59,588 bases of DNA from Lentisphaeria bacterium (GTDB lineage Bacteria; Verrucomicrobiota; Lentisphaeria; Victivallales; UBA1829), in the NCBI GenBank assembly GCA_017541665.1, contig JAFXYP010000085.1, forward strand, positions 1 through 59,588, given 5' to 3'. Positions within the stretch are counted from its first letter, which is position 1. Each line of letters starts with the position of its first letter. Positions 8,464 through 17,531 of this stretch are shown in pieces. The notes below the pieces were generated by a model, which worked only from the letters and a program-made list of their open reading frames with translations, was not told the origin of the DNA and made no database searches. Position numbers and translations under genes: made by a program.

Positions 8464-9137
8464 CGCGCTCCCGCCACAGTCTCTTCTCCGGCGCGGCAGC
8501 CGGGTTCCTCTGCCTCTTCGGCGTGCTGTCCGCGGAGGCGCAGGACATCTTCCTGCGTCCGGCCCTGGAGGCGTTCGTCGACAAGGACACTATGCTGGTG
8601 TTCCCCGCCCAGGTCGACACATTCCAGAAAGTCCGTGTGCGGAAAAACGAGAATCCGGTGTTCGGCACGGTGGTCCGCTATGAGAACGAGACCGGGACCT
8701 GCGCCGACGTGTACATCTATTCGCTGGACACCGGCGCGAAACCGGTCCGGCAGGACATGTTCGAGGCGCATTGCCGGGAGACCGACGAGGGCATCCTGAA
8801 AATGCCCGAACAGAACCCGAAGATCACCTCGGTCGAGCACATCGCGGCCCCCGCAGGGAAGACGCCCGAAGGCGGCTACGAGGCGCATTACCGGATCCTG
8901 AGCGGATCCACACCCATGGATTCCGTCCTGTTCCTGGCGCTCTACCACGGCAAGCTGGTCAAAGTCCGCATCTCCTATTCGCCCGAGGATACCGACGAGG
9001 CGGAGCACGCGCGCCTTTTCGTCGCCGCCGTCGCCGCAATGCTGAACCCGGAAAAAACCGCGGAGAAGCAGGACAAGAGCCCGGAATCCGAAGCTCCGAA
9101 AACCGAAGCGAAATCCGAAGCGAAATCCGGAGCGTGA
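8460..9137 (+). CDS. Exported protein of unknown function
   Basis: A 225-residue protein starting with a clear signal peptide (MTRSRHSLFSGAAAGFLC to SAEAQD), so probably periplasmic. The mature part is mixed alpha/beta in style with no motif I recognise; it contains Cys residues in ETGTCADVYIY and EAHCRETDE that could pair. The tail (from about residue 200) is a low-complexity Lys/Glu/Ser/Ala stretch with EAKSEAKSGA. It overlaps argH by four bases and lies three bases before the ArfB-like gene, so the three are probably one transcript, though no functional link is evident. Confidence 0.75.
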   Translation: MTRSRHSLFSGAAAGFLCLFGVLSAEAQDIFLRPALEAFVDKDTMLVFPAQVDTFQKVRVRKNENPVFGTVVRYENETGTCADVYIYSLDTGAKPVRQDMFEAHCRETDEGILKMPEQNPKITSVEHIAAPAGKTPEGGYEAHYRILSGSTPMDSVLFLALYHGKLVKVRISYSPEDTDEAEHARLFVAAVAAMLNPEKTAEKQDKSPESEAPKTEAKSEAKSGA

Positions 9138-9140
9138 CGC

Positions 9141-9560
9141 ATGTCCGGGGCAACCCCCTTTGCCATCCCGGAGGAAGAGTTCGAGGAGGAATACGTCCGT
9201 CCCTCAAGCGGTCCCGGAGGCCAGCACCAGAACAAAACCGAAAACGGTGTCCGCCTGCTGTGGAACGTCGCGGCGACCGCCGTCCTGACCGATGCGCAGA
9301 AGGAACGCCTCCGCATCCTCGCCGCCCCCTACATGCAGGGGGACGTCCTGGTCGTCATGGAGCGCTCCAGCCGCAGTCTCGCACGGAACCGCGAACGCGC
9401 CCGGGACCGCATCCGGGAACTTGCGCTGTCGGCCCTGCCGGAACCGCGGAAACGCCGCCCGACGAAGCCGACCAAAGCCTCGAAAGAACGCCGGCTGAAG
9501 GAAAAGGCCGCCCGCAGCCGCATCAAGGCGCTCCGCTCGGGGCACGATCCCGCGGACTGA
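9141..9560 (+). CDS. arfB: ArfB/YaeJ-type ribosome-rescue peptidyl-tRNA hydrolase
   Basis: A 139-residue protein with the release-factor GGQ motif in PSSGPGGQHQNKT near residue 27, the catalytic motif that triggers peptidyl-tRNA hydrolysis in the ribosome. It lacks the codon-recognition domains of RF1/RF2. It ends in a strongly basic tail (KRRPTKPTKASKERRLKEK onward) that in ArfB enters the empty mRNA channel of stalled ribosomes. Length matches E. coli ArfB (about 140). Followed directly by a terminator, closing the argH transcript. Confidence 0.9.
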   Translation: MSGATPFAIPEEEFEEEYVRPSSGPGGQHQNKTENGVRLLWNVAATAVLTDAQKERLRILAAPYMQGDVLVVMERSSRSLARNRERARDRIRELALSALPEPRKRRPTKPTKASKERRLKEKAARSRIKALRSGHDPAD

Positions 9561-9575
9561 TTTTCCTCTTGCTGC

Positions 9576-9604
9576 AAAGAACATGGTCGCATGTTCTTTT
9601 CGTT
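9576..9604 (+). terminator. Terminator after arfB
   Basis: Perfect 10-bp stem AAAGAACATG/CATGTTCTTT with a GTCG loop, followed by TCGTTTT. It separates the argH transcript from the cassette that starts at 9819. Confidence 0.75.
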
Positions 9605-9677
9605 TTGCCATGCCCCCTCGTCTCTGGTTTTTATAGGGCAACGGTGAAAAAAACAGCATTATTCTTGTTTGTCCGCC

Positions 9678-9713
9678 TTGACAAAAACAAAAATCGGTTT
9701 ACCTTATGGTAAA
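9678..9713 (+). promoter_or_regulatory. Probable promoter and operator of the three-gene cassette
   Basis: A consensus -35 TTGACA at 9678-9683 is followed, in the spacer and -10 area, by a perfect palindrome TTTACC-TTAT-GGTAAA at 9698-9713. No strong -10 box exists at 16-18 bases (TACCTT or ACCTTA), which is consistent with an activated or repressed promoter. The start codon is 106 bases downstream. Confidence 0.45.
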
Positions 9714-9818
9714 AAATGTCGCATCCGGCAATTCTCAACCGGCAATGACCGAATGCTCGACCGAAAACGAATCGATAAAGTTTTTCCTCATTTCTCACAA
9801 TTAACATAAGGAGTTAAA

Positions 9819-10451
9819 ATGCCGATACCATTGATTTATTTGGCAATAGCAGGGATAATAATTCTGGTTGGAGGCGGGGTGGCAATTGCCTGCCTCTCTG
9901 GAAAAACCGTTGCATTCATCGGGATGAAAGGATCCGGGAAGACAACAGCCGTTCGTGGATTTCAGGCACTTGGGAAAAAAGAGAAAGACTGGAAAGCCGA
10001 CAGTAAAACGCCTGGAACCTTGAGTGATATCAAAGAGCATGATGTGCTCGGATTCAAAGCATGTATCGATACATCCGGCGCACAGCAGCTTAAGCGCCGT
10101 TGGAAGGAGACGATAGAGAAGGCGAAGGCGGACTGGGTTTTTTACTTCTTCGATATCAGCATGTTAGACAGGATTATGTCGCTTGAGAACGACGAAAAGG
10201 CGAGGTATTTCATGTTGGTCAAAGCTGACTTGAGGGATGTCGCAGATATATGTAAAGGGAATAAGAAGCGTCTACTTGTCATCGCGACCCACACGGATAT
10301 GGAATATAACAAGGAGGCGGCGAAACGGTACTGTGAAGACATCCTTGCGGAACTTGTGGGCTTGGATCATTACGGTTTTGTCGAAGGCTCTTTAATCAAT
10401 TATGAATCCGTTTCCGCATTATGGAATCTTATTAAGGAGAAATTGAAATGA
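9819..10451 (+). CDS. Membrane-anchored small GTPase-like protein
   Basis: A 210-residue P-loop protein. Residues 5-26 form a hydrophobic membrane anchor (IYLAIAGIIILVGGG). Directly after it is a Walker A/G1 motif GMKGSGKT at 35-42. A DTSG motif may be the G3 (DxxG) element, and ATHTD may replace the usual NKxD base-recognition motif, as T-x-x-D does in septin/AIG-like GTPases; GSL near the end may be G5. This supports a GTPase facing the cytosol, though the exact family is not recognised. A strong site AAGGAG precedes the ATG. The stop overlaps the next gene (ATGA). Base composition is visibly AT-richer than the flanking genes, suggesting transfer. Confidence 0.75.
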   Translation: MPIPLIYLAIAGIIILVGGGVAIACLSGKTVAFIGMKGSGKTTAVRGFQALGKKEKDWKADSKTPGTLSDIKEHDVLGFKACIDTSGAQQLKRRWKETIEKAKADWVFYFFDISMLDRIMSLENDEKARYFMLVKADLRDVADICKGNKKRLLVIATHTDMEYNKEAAKRYCEDILAELVGLDHYGFVEGSLINYESVSALWNLIKEKLK

Positions 10452-10918
10452 TCATTTGCGGAATCATTCAATCTCCGGAACGGAATAACGATCAACTGGA
10501 GGTTCATCAGGTTGCAGGGAAACATCAGGATGCGGACTCGATCATCAATGCACAAATCGACCTGATCTCAACCCGCAGATTCAGGAACGCCAAAGGGATC
10601 AAAGGGTGGAAGAGAAAGAAAACAAAGGAGCTGTATCTTCAGGCAGCAACTCTCAGTTCAGATTCTCTGGGGCGTCCGATCACACTCGGCATCTACATGA
10701 AAAAAGAGGGGGAGGAGTCTGCGAACATCTCCCGCGAAACGATCGTCGAGTTATTGAACAAGTTCTCGTTGAAAATGGATGATGATTCCATCTCCGACAT
10801 CGTATCTTTTATTGGGAAAAAGTTTCCAGGAACGATTTCTGAGAAATTATCGTCCTGTTCCCTCGTCCTTGTCGTTTTTGTTTTGATCGCTCTTTTCTTT
10901 ATTTTCTCGTTAACATAA
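10448..10918 (+). CDS. Tail-anchored protein of unknown function
   Basis: A 156-residue protein with a soluble, charged N-terminal region of about 130 residues and one hydrophobic segment at the extreme C-terminus (SLVLVVFVLIALFFIFS), so it is probably tail-anchored with the bulk in the cytosol. I recognise no motif. It overlaps the GTPase gene by four bases and is followed 13 bases later by the third cassette gene, so the three proteins should be made together. The shared membrane location with the GTPase suggests physical partnership; this is inference. Confidence 0.65.
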   Translation: MIICGIIQSPERNNDQLEVHQVAGKHQDADSIINAQIDLISTRRFRNAKGIKGWKRKKTKELYLQAATLSSDSLGRPITLGIYMKKEGEESANISRETIVELLNKFSLKMDDDSISDIVSFIGKKFPGTISEKLSSCSLVLVVFVLIALFFIFSLT

Positions 10919-10931
10919 CAGGAGACACACC

Positions 10932-11675
10932 ATGGACAACTCCGGCGATGCCCAGATCCTTCTTGTAATGGATGAAGTCGATGCCATCAATTTCCACAAA
11001 AAAGGATACGACACGAATTGCAAGGTGATCGCGTATGACAGCGAATTCAAATCTCCTCTTGCCAAACATTTGGAAAAAATGAATCTGCTCGTCAATCAGA
11101 ATGTTCTTGTCAAAGATCCCTATACTTCTGACCTGACTTACCATCCCCTGGATTCTGCAAGTAAAAACCTGCATATCGATTACTTTAAGCGATATGCCGC
11201 GATCCTGTCGTTACTCGGTGCAACGAGAGTCTTTGTCACGGAAGTGAATGCTTTCAATGAAACAGATTCTGTTGGAGGCTCTGTCGGTGTCGGCGTAAAG
11301 GGTGGTTTGGGAGGAAAAGCATCGGGAAAATGGACAAGCGACAGCCAGGTGCAGGAATTGATGAGCCTCGATCAATCCTATGAGCCTAAAGTCGATTTGG
11401 CGGGAGCGAAAAAGATGATGGAGCTCTTTTCGCTCCAAAATGACACAGACCTTGATATGATCATCAAGGCTATTGAAACCGGAACGGTTTACAAATACTT
11501 CGATTTCAGTTTGAACCTTTCACAGAAAATGCAGAAGGTATTCAATCTCGCGGCAAACATTATCCCCTACGGTGGGATCGATATTAAAACCGAGCTGGAG
11601 AGCAATAAGAAGATCAAAGAGACCTACACTCTTCATGTCAGGGTTGAATTCAAAGATTCGCAGACTAACGAATAA
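10932..11675 (+). CDS. Cassette protein with glycine-rich alternating segment, unknown function
   Basis: A 247-residue protein, start ATG preceded by GGAG. No signal peptide. Residues about 107-132 are Gly/Val/Lys-rich and alternate small and hydrophobic residues (VGGSVGVGVKGGLGGKASG), a pattern that can form beta-hairpins in oligomers or pores. The C-terminal half is acidic and mixed in structure (IKTELESNKKIKETY near the end). No catalytic motif is evident. Third gene of the cassette with the GTPase and the tail-anchored protein. AT-rich codon use as in its partners. Possible roles range from effector to scaffold; I cannot choose. Confidence 0.65.
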   Translation: MDNSGDAQILLVMDEVDAINFHKKGYDTNCKVIAYDSEFKSPLAKHLEKMNLLVNQNVLVKDPYTSDLTYHPLDSASKNLHIDYFKRYAAILSLLGATRVFVTEVNAFNETDSVGGSVGVGVKGGLGGKASGKWTSDSQVQELMSLDQSYEPKVDLAGAKKMMELFSLQNDTDLDMIIKAIETGTVYKYFDFSLNLSQKMQKVFNLAANIIPYGGIDIKTELESNKKIKETYTLHVRVEFKDSQTNE

Positions 11676-11698
11676 AGGCAATCTCCATTGATCGGGCT

Positions 11699-11743
11699 CC
11701 GGCTGCTTTGCCCGGACATGAAAAACAGCCGGATTTCATTTCA
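11699..11743 (+). terminator. Terminator between convergent genes
   Basis: CCGGCTG (11699-11705) pairs with CAGCCGG (11726-11732), followed by ATTTCATTTCAT. It ends the cassette on the plus strand; its value for the convergent glycosyltransferase transcript is uncertain. Confidence 0.45.
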
Positions 11744-11753
11744 TAGAAGCCCC

Positions 11754-12956
11754 TCAGACCTTCGGCAGTTTCTGCACGAAGCGGAACTGCACCCTCTGCG
11801 GCGAGGACGTGATCTCCTGCCGGATGGTGGAGGACACCGGTGACGGCAGGCGGGACGTCGCGCGCGCCGGCGAACGCAGCACCTGGGAGCTGCGAGGCGA
11901 CATCTTCCGCATTTTCGCCTGGGCCGAATCGAGGTCGGACTGGAGTTTCGCGATCGTCTTCCGGTCGGCATTGTATCGTTCGATCAGCAGGGAAACGAGG
12001 TTCAGACGGCTGTCGCACGGGTACTTGAACATGCCGGTCTGCTCCAGAAACCGGAAGATGATATCGCCGCCCCAGGCGTCCATGGCGGCGGTGATGATCT
12101 CGCGGGTCAGGTTCGGGATGGTCAGCAGTTTGTTCACGATGTCCTGGGAGAAAGCGCTGCGGATGGCGTCCAGCACGGAAACGTTCGTCTCGTACGCGTT
12201 GCGGTCCCGCAGGAACTTTTCCATCAGAGGAAGCGTCCTGCCGGACTCGCAGAGGCCCAGGAACTGCTCGGAGTCCGGGACTTTCGTGGACACGCCGCCG
12301 CCGAAATGATACCGGTAGCACGGGACGGTCCTGAAGCTTCGGAACGACTCCGCAAAAAACAGGATGAAAAACGACAGATACAGATCCGTGTAATGATGCA
12401 GCTTGATGTCGGGCATGGCATTGACCGCTTCCCGGCAGATGTCCGCCCGGTAGATCTTGTTCCACAGGTTGTGCGGGAACCGGTGGTTCACGAAGCAGTC
12501 GTACAGGATGTTCGTGCCGTGGATCTCCCCCACCCGCGAAACGAAATACGGGGTGAACGTTTCAAGCGCGGGGATGTCCTTCTCCTCCGCTTCGAAGTCG
12601 ACGGAGAACTGCACGACGTCGCAGTTCGATTTTTCGATCAGCCTGACGGCGGTTTCGCATGCGCCAGGCAGAAGCATGTCGTCGGCATCGGCGAACATGA
12701 TGTATTTGCCCTGCGCGTCCAGAAGCGCGAGTTTCCGCGCCAGAACCGTTTCAAGGCGGCGCTGAAATGCTGAAGCATGGACGCGCGGCTCGCGGAGAAC
12801 ATATTCCTGAAGGATATCGGCGGACCCGTCGGAGGATCCGTCATCGACGCAGATGATCTCGAGGTCCCGGAACGATTGGGAAAGGATGGAGTCAAGGCAG
12901 CGTCTCAGAGTCGATTCCGCGTTGTACACGGGAATGATGACGGACAGTTTCGGCAT
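11754..12956 (-). CDS. Family 2 glycosyltransferase with C-terminal extension
   Basis: A 400-residue GT-A fold enzyme that transfers a sugar from a nucleotide-sugar donor. Motifs: KLSVIIPVYNAESTLRRCLD at the N-terminus, ICVDDGSSDGS, and the metal-binding FADADD (DxD-like). The region after about residue 230 is not typical of the core domain and includes a short coiled-coil-like stretch (DRKTIAKLQSDLDSAQAKM) and a Ser/Arg/Pro-rich tail. No membrane segment is obvious. Such enzymes act in cell-surface polysaccharide or glycoprotein synthesis; donor and acceptor cannot be told. It stands alone, convergent with the three-gene cassette. Confidence 0.88.
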   Translation of the reverse strand: MPKLSVIIPVYNAESTLRRCLDSILSQSFRDLEIICVDDGSSDGSADILQEYVLREPRVHASAFQRRLETVLARKLALLDAQGKYIMFADADDMLLPGACETAVRLIEKSNCDVVQFSVDFEAEEKDIPALETFTPYFVSRVGEIHGTNILYDCFVNHRFPHNLWNKIYRADICREAVNAMPDIKLHHYTDLYLSFFILFFAESFRSFRTVPCYRYHFGGGVSTKVPDSEQFLGLCESGRTLPLMEKFLRDRNAYETNVSVLDAIRSAFSQDIVNKLLTIPNLTREIITAAMDAWGGDIIFRFLEQTGMFKYPCDSRLNLVSLLIERYNADRKTIAKLQSDLDSAQAKMRKMSPRSSQVLRSPARATSRLPSPVSSTIRQEITSSPQRVQFRFVQKLPKV

Positions 12957-13349
12957 TTTTGATCTCTTTCGATCAGGTTCGTGTCTTCGATGGCGCTGAA
13001 GATACCGGATCCCCTGGAAGACTTACACGGGGAAACGGATCGCCTGATCCGAAATAAGACCACGCACCGTATATAACGATTCATGCGCGTGAAAAAGTGT
13101 GCTCAAAACAATTTTATTTTAAAAATTATTTAACAGCTCTACAATTGAGGTTTTTTAATAACAGATAATTGTCTTCCCCTTTTTATAGACTTTTCTGTTG
13201 AAGATACAGGAAGATGAATAATAAAAAACACCATGCCGGAAGAGATTGAATTCAAAAAAGTCAGGCTGACGCGTTCCCCCGTTCAAAAAGCACGCCAGGC
13301 GCCATTCCGGGATCGTACCGGGAAATGCCGGACCGGAGGACTCCGGGGC
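12957..13349. other. 393-base intergenic region, AT-rich core
   Basis: Lies between two glycosyltransferase genes. The part from about 13090 to 13240 is far more AT-rich than the neighbourhood; I see no gene with a credible start there. It contains the candidate minus-strand promoter at 13116-13144. Confidence 0.6.
13116..13144 (-). promoter_or_regulatory. Candidate promoter of the 400-residue glycosyltransferase gene
   Basis: On the minus strand TTGTAG, a 17-base spacer and TAAAAT, within AT-rich DNA about 160 bases before the start codon. AT-richness raises the chance of a false hit. Confidence 0.35.
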
Positions 13350-14096
13350 TTACCTCACGTCATAGTAGAACCGGTCGGCCGCCTCCCGGTCCCTGCCCGT
13401 GAAGATGCGTTTCGTGAGCTTGCGGTTCCGGATCAGATACCAGTCGCCGAATTCATCGAACTTGCGGCTGGACGTGACGATATAGGACTTTTTCAGCGTG
13501 CCGTACTTCAGCCCGCGGCTGACGCCGAGCCGGTTCAGCCTCACGGCGAAGTCCATGTCCTCCAGGCTCACGAGGGTTTCGTCGAACCCGCCGAGCCGGT
13601 CGAAATCCCGTCTGCGAAACCAGAACATGCCGCCGGAAAGCGCCGCCCTGTTCCGGAGCATGACCGGGATCAGGTTCCACGCCACGTACATCGCCGAGAA
13701 AAAGATCCCGATCGACATCCGCCCGAACCGGACGCGCGTGCCGCCGCCGATGAACCTGCCGCTCTCCAGCATCTCCACGATCTCGCACAGGGCGCGCTCC
13801 GACATCACGCTGTCCGCGTCGATCGTCACGACGATCTCCCCGCGGGAGGCGTTGACCCCGGCATTGCGCACGCGGGCGATGGAACGGTCGTCGTTCGTCA
13901 CGACCACCGCGCCGAAACGCCGTGCGATCTCCTTCGTGCCGTCCGTGCAGCGGTTCAATGCCACGACGATCTCGACGCTGTCCTGTCCGTCGCCGGTCTG
14001 GGCGGCCGCGCGCTTCACGGATTCCAGGCACACTGCGAGGTACTTTTCCTCGTTGTGCGCCGGAATGACAACGGAAATGAGGGGATTCGTGTTCAT
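13350..14096 (-). CDS. Family 2 glycosyltransferase
   Basis: A 248-residue GT2 enzyme, start MNTNPLISVVIPAHNEEKYL. Further motifs are the metal-binding ITIDADS, GGFDET and ED in SLEDMDFAVRL (catalytic base region). A weakly hydrophobic stretch (IGIFFSAMYVAWNLIPVML) at about 128-146 may contact the membrane. It resembles the glycosyl transferases that act on lipid-linked or surface acceptors; the precise substrate is unknown. It has its own probable promoter and is not coupled to trpA, which ends about 140 bases upstream on the other side of that promoter's region. Confidence 0.88.
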   Translation of the reverse strand: MNTNPLISVVIPAHNEEKYLAVCLESVKRAAAQTGDGQDSVEIVVALNRCTDGTKEIARRFGAVVVTNDDRSIARVRNAGVNASRGEIVVTIDADSVMSERALCEIVEMLESGRFIGGGTRVRFGRMSIGIFFSAMYVAWNLIPVMLRNRAALSGGMFWFRRRDFDRLGGFDETLVSLEDMDFAVRLNRLGVSRGLKYGTLKKSYIVTSSRKFDEFGDWYLIRNRKLTKRIFTGRDREAADRFYYDVR

Positions 14097-14140
14097 GTCG
14101 TTTTTCTCTGCGGAGTTCGTCGGGATGCGGGAAATGCAAT

Positions 14141-14169
14141 AAACTACAGCGGGAGCCCGGGAAAGTCAA
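14141..14169 (-). promoter_or_regulatory. Candidate promoter of the 248-residue glycosyltransferase gene
   Basis: On the minus strand TTGACT, a 17-base spacer and TAGTTT; the -10 box ends about 45 bases before the ATG. Good -35, weak -10. Confidence 0.4.
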
Positions 14170-14235
14170 GCGTTTTCCGAAAGGCAGCTTCGAAAAAACG
14201 GAAGGTCTTTCCCGGGGCTTGCATACGGCGCCGGT

Positions 14236-15009
14236 TCAGGACGCGGACGCGGTCGCGGTCGAGAGCATCCGCACGAATTCCGCGGCTTCCTTCACGCCGG
14301 CGGCAAGGGCTTTCACGAAGCCGGACCCGGAGATCACGCCGTCCGCATACCGGACCGCTTCCGCAGCGGTTTCCGCATCCGCGATGCCGAACCCGGACGC
14401 CACGGGCAGCGAGGTAAGCTTCTTGACCTGTTCGACGAGCTGCGGATAGTCGGGCGGGAGTCCGCGGCGGGCTCCGGTCACGCCGGCGACGTTGATGTAG
14501 TACACGAATCCGGTCATACCGTCCACGATCTCACGGATGCGGTCCGGCGGCGTGAGCGGCGACACCAGCGGGATCATGTGCAGCCCGTGTTTGCGGCACG
14601 GCCCGAGCAGTTCGTCGCGTTCCTCCAGCGGGAGGTCCACCGGGAGGACGCCGTCAACGCCGATGCGCGCGAGCTCGGCGCAAAGCGCGTCATATCCGAA
14701 GTGAAGCATCGGGTTCATGTAGCTGAAAAGGATGAGCCCGACGCGGGGGAACCGCGCCCGGATGCGGCCCGCGAGTGCGAGGACGTCGTTCATGCTGAAG
14801 CCGCGTTCGGCGGTCTGCTGGGAAGCGGCGGCGATGACGGGCCCGTCCGCCATCGGGTCGGAGAACGGCACGCCGAGTTCGATGATGTCCGCGCCGTTTT
14901 CGATGGCGGCGACGATGCCCTCCTCGCTCCGCGCGGGGTCGGGATAGCCCGCTGTCGTGAACACGACGAGCGGCTTTTTCGATGCGAAGATATCAGAGAT
15001 CCTGTCCAT
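14236..15009 (-). CDS. trpA: Tryptophan synthase alpha subunit
   Basis: Cleaves indole-3-glycerol phosphate to indole and glyceraldehyde 3-phosphate and passes indole through the tunnel to TrpB. The 257-residue protein shows [24 protein letters not shown] (with the catalytic Glu), the region following [13 protein letters not shown] (catalytic Asp), and a phosphate-binding GFGIADAE. Its ATG lies 17 bases inside the end of trpB, so translation is coupled. It is the last gene of the trpEGDCFBA operon. Confidence 0.97.
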   Translation of the reverse strand: MDRISDIFASKKPLVVFTTAGYPDPARSEEGIVAAIENGADIIELGVPFSDPMADGPVIAAASQQTAERGFSMNDVLALAGRIRARFPRVGLILFSYMNPMLHFGYDALCAELARIGVDGVLPVDLPLEERDELLGPCRKHGLHMIPLVSPLTPPDRIREIVDGMTGFVYYINVAGVTGARRGLPPDYPQLVEQVKKLTSLPVASGFGIADAETAAEAVRYADGVISGSGFVKALAAGVKEAAEFVRMLSTATASAS

Positions 15010-16177
15010 GATTCACCTTGTACGTTTTGATGTTGTCCATGTCCTTGTCGCCGCGGCCGGAGAGGTTGACGACGATGATGCCGTCCGGGCCGAGCCCGGG
15101 CGCGTCCTTCACCGCCTGCGCCACGGCATGCGAGCTTTCCAGCGCGGGGATGATGCCCTCCAGGCGGCAGAGCAGGTCGAACGCCGCCACGGCCTCCTCG
15201 TCGGTCACGACGGTGTAGCGGGCGCGCTTCGTGTCCGCCAGGTAGCAGTGCTCCGGTCCGACGCCGGAATAATCGAGCCCGGCGGAGACCGAATGCGTGT
15301 CCAGCATCTGCCCGTTGGCGTCCTGCAGGAAATACGCCTTCATGCCGTGCAGGATGCCCACGCGGCCGCCGTTGATGCTCGCGGCGTGCATGCCGGACTC
15401 GATGCCGAGCCCGCCCGCCTCCGCGCCGACCAGCCGCACGCCGGGATCGTCAAGGAACCCTGCGAACATGCCGATGGCGTTGCTGCCGCCGCCGACGCAT
15501 GCGACGACCTCATCCGGGAGCCGGCCGCAGCGGTCAAGGCACTGGCGGCGCGTCTCGCGTCCGATGACGGACTGGAAATCCTTCACGATCATGGGATACG
15601 GGTACGGGCCGGCGGCCGTGCCGATCAGGTAGAACGTGTCGCCGCTCGTGGCGGTCCACTCGCGGAGGGCGGCGTTCATGGCGTCCTTGAGCGTGCGCGA
15701 ACCTTCCTTGATGGAACGCACCTTCGCGCCGAGCGCGTGCATGCGGTCCACGTTCGGGGCCTGGCGCGCCACGTCGACTTCGCCCATGAAGACTTCGCAC
15801 TCCATGCCGAAGAGCGCGGCGACCGTGGCGGTGGCGACGCCATGCATCCCCGCGCCGGTTTCCGCGATGAGGCGTTTCTTGCCCATTCGGCGGGCGAGCA
15901 GGGCCTGGCCGATCGTGTTGTTGACCTTATGCGCGCCGGTATGGTTCAGGTCCTCGCGCTTGAGGTAGATCCGGGCGCCGCCGCAATGCTCCGTGAGGCG
16001 TTTTGCGAAATACAGCGGCGACTCCCGCCCCACGTAATTTTCGAGCAGGTCGTCGAGCTCCGCCTGAAACGAGGCGTCCCGTTTCGCGTCGAAATAGGCT
16101 TTCTCCAGCTCCCGGAGCGCCCCGGTCAGGGTCTCGGCGACGTACCGGCCGCCGTAAATGCCGTAATGCGTGTTCAT
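14993..16177 (-). CDS. trpB: Tryptophan synthase beta subunit
   Basis: Joins indole and serine to make tryptophan, with pyridoxal phosphate. The 394-residue protein starts [17 protein letters not shown] and shows the PLP-lysine in HTGAHKVNN, the catalytic Glu in [11 protein letters not shown] and the phosphate-binding [10 protein letters not shown]. The ATG at 16177 overlaps the trpF stop (ATGA), which fixes the start. A longer open frame upstream is only the trpF reading in another frame. It overlaps trpA by 17 bases. Confidence 0.97.
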   Translation of the reverse strand: MNTHYGIYGGRYVAETLTGALRELEKAYFDAKRDASFQAELDDLLENYVGRESPLYFAKRLTEHCGGARIYLKREDLNHTGAHKVNNTIGQALLARRMGKKRLIAETGAGMHGVATATVAALFGMECEVFMGEVDVARQAPNVDRMHALGAKVRSIKEGSRTLKDAMNAALREWTATSGDTFYLIGTAAGPYPYPMIVKDFQSVIGRETRRQCLDRCGRLPDEVVACVGGGSNAIGMFAGFLDDPGVRLVGAEAGGLGIESGMHAASINGGRVGILHGMKAYFLQDANGQMLDTHSVSAGLDYSGVGPEHCYLADTKRARYTVVTDEEAVAAFDLLCRLEGIIPALESSHAVAQAVKDAPGLGPDGIIVVNLSGRGDKDMDNIKTYKVNHGQDL

Positions 16178-16761
16178 GAATGGATCCTTTCTGCAAGTAT
16201 TTGAATGAGATTGCGGTCTTTGACGCCGGGCGCGGACTCCACGCCGCTCGAGACGTCGATCCCGGCGGGGCGGACCTGTTCGGCCGCCGCACGCACGTTG
16301 TCGGGCGTGATCCCGCCGCCCAGGAAGACCGGGCGGACGGACGCGAGGCGGGCGGCGAGGTCCCAGCGGCACGGACGACCCGTGCCGCCGCCGGAATCCG
16401 CCACGACCATCGCGCAGGGGAACGTCTCCGCCTCGGCAAGCACGGCGTCCGAGTTCAGGTTGAACGCCTTCCACACCTGCGCCCCGCCCACGGCGCGCGC
16501 ATAGTCCTCCGACTCGCAGCCGTGCAGCTGGACGGCGTCCGGGCGGAACTCCGCGATCAGAGCATTGAGTTCGTCCAGAGGCATATCGCGTACAACGAAG
16601 ACTTTTTTGCAACGGCAGGCCGTCATGAGGGACGGGATCTTCGCGCGCGGGACGAAACGGGGCGTGCCGGGCACTAAAATCATGCCCGTGTAATCGGCTC
16701 CGGCCTGTTCCGCGGCAGCCATGTCCTCCGCCCGCGTGATCCCGCACAGTTTCAGGAGCAT
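16174..16761 (-). CDS. trpF: Phosphoribosylanthranilate isomerase
   Basis: Converts phosphoribosylanthranilate to CdRP by an Amadori rearrangement. The 195-residue TIM barrel starts [14 protein letters not shown]; the Cys in KLCGITR is the usual general base. Also visible are VQLHGCES, the catalytic Asp in [18 protein letters not shown] and [11 protein letters not shown]. The ATG at 16761 lies ten bases inside the end of trpC. Length is normal (about 200). Between trpC and trpB in the operon. Confidence 0.95.
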   Translation of the reverse strand: MLLKLCGITRAEDMAAAEQAGADYTGMILVPGTPRFVPRAKIPSLMTACRCKKVFVVRDMPLDELNALIAEFRPDAVQLHGCESEDYARAVGGAQVWKAFNLNSDAVLAEAETFPCAMVVADSGGGTGRPCRWDLAARLASVRPVFLGGGITPDNVRAAAEQVRPAGIDVSSGVESAPGVKDRNLIQILAERIHS

Positions 16762-17531
16762 TGCAGCAGCTCCTTCAGTTTCGCGCCGGGGTCGGCGGCG
16801 CGCATCAGGGTCTCGCCGATCAGAAACCCCGACGCGCCCGCGGTCCGGAGCATCGCGATGTCTTCGCAGGTGCGGACGGCGCTTTCCGCGACGACGGGCT
16901 TCCCGCAGGACTTGAGCGTGGCAATCAGCTCCGCGGAACGTTCCAGCGAGGTCGAAAATGTTTTCAGGTCGCGCGCGTTCACGCCGATCAGGTCGGCGGA
17001 CGACGCGAGTTCCAGTTCGGATTCCGTATGGGCCTCGCCGAGCACGGCCAGGCCGCACCGGTGCGCGAAGTCCAGCAGGCGCGTGAACTCGTCGGCGTCC
17101 AGCATGGCGGCGATCAGCAGCACGGCGGACGCGCCGTACGCCTTCGCCTCGAGGATCTGGTACGGGTCGAAGATGAAATCCTTCCGCAGCAGCGGGATGG
17201 AGACCGTTTCCGAGGCAAGCCTCAAGTTCTGCAAACCGCCTTTGAAGTAAAACGGCTCGGTCAGCACGGACAGCGCCGCGGCACCGGCCTCCTTCAGCGA
17301 GGCCGCCAGCACGGGCACATCAAGCGGTTCCCGGATCGTGCCCTTCGACGGCGACGCCTGTTTGAGCTCGGCGATCACATGGACGCCCGGCCCGCGGAAT
17401 GCCGCGACGAAATCCGCACGTTCCGGCGCGGCCGCCGCCCTTGCGGCGAGTTCATCGAACGGCGCGATGCGTTTCTTCTCTTCCAGCGCCGTACGGTTCT
17501 TCGCCACGATTTCGTTCAGGATGCTGTTCAC
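16752..17531 (-). CDS. trpC: Indole-3-glycerol-phosphate synthase
   Basis: Closes the indole ring: CdRP to indole-3-glycerol phosphate. The 259-residue barrel shows [10 protein letters not shown] (catalytic Lys), [26 protein letters not shown] and VAESAVRT. The start is a GTG at 17531 whose bases overlap the trpD stop (GTGA) with GGAGG eight bases upstream; this fits the family N-terminus ([11 protein letters not shown]) and the operon overlap pattern. TrpC is not fused to TrpF here. Confidence 0.95.
   Translation of the reverse strand: MNSILNEIVAKNRTALEEKKRIAPFDELAARAAAAPERADFVAAFRGPGVHVIAELKQASPSKGTIREPLDVPVLAASLKEAGAAALSVLTEPFYFKGGLQNLRLASETVSIPLLRKDFIFDPYQILEAKAYGASAVLLIAAMLDADEFTRLLDFAHRCGLAVLGEAHTESELELASSADLIGVNARDLKTFSTSLERSAELIATLKSCGKPVVAESAVRTCEDIAMLRTAGASGFLIGETLMRAADPGAKLKELLQCS

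Noticed and set aside
8771..9712. Plus-strand frame of 313 codons overlapping the exported protein and arfB
   Set aside because: Arg/Pro-rich out-of-frame reading of two real genes.
13333..13346. CCGGAGGACTCCGG hairpin after the 248-residue glycosyltransferase gene
   Set aside because: Short loop and no T-run; not a credible terminator.
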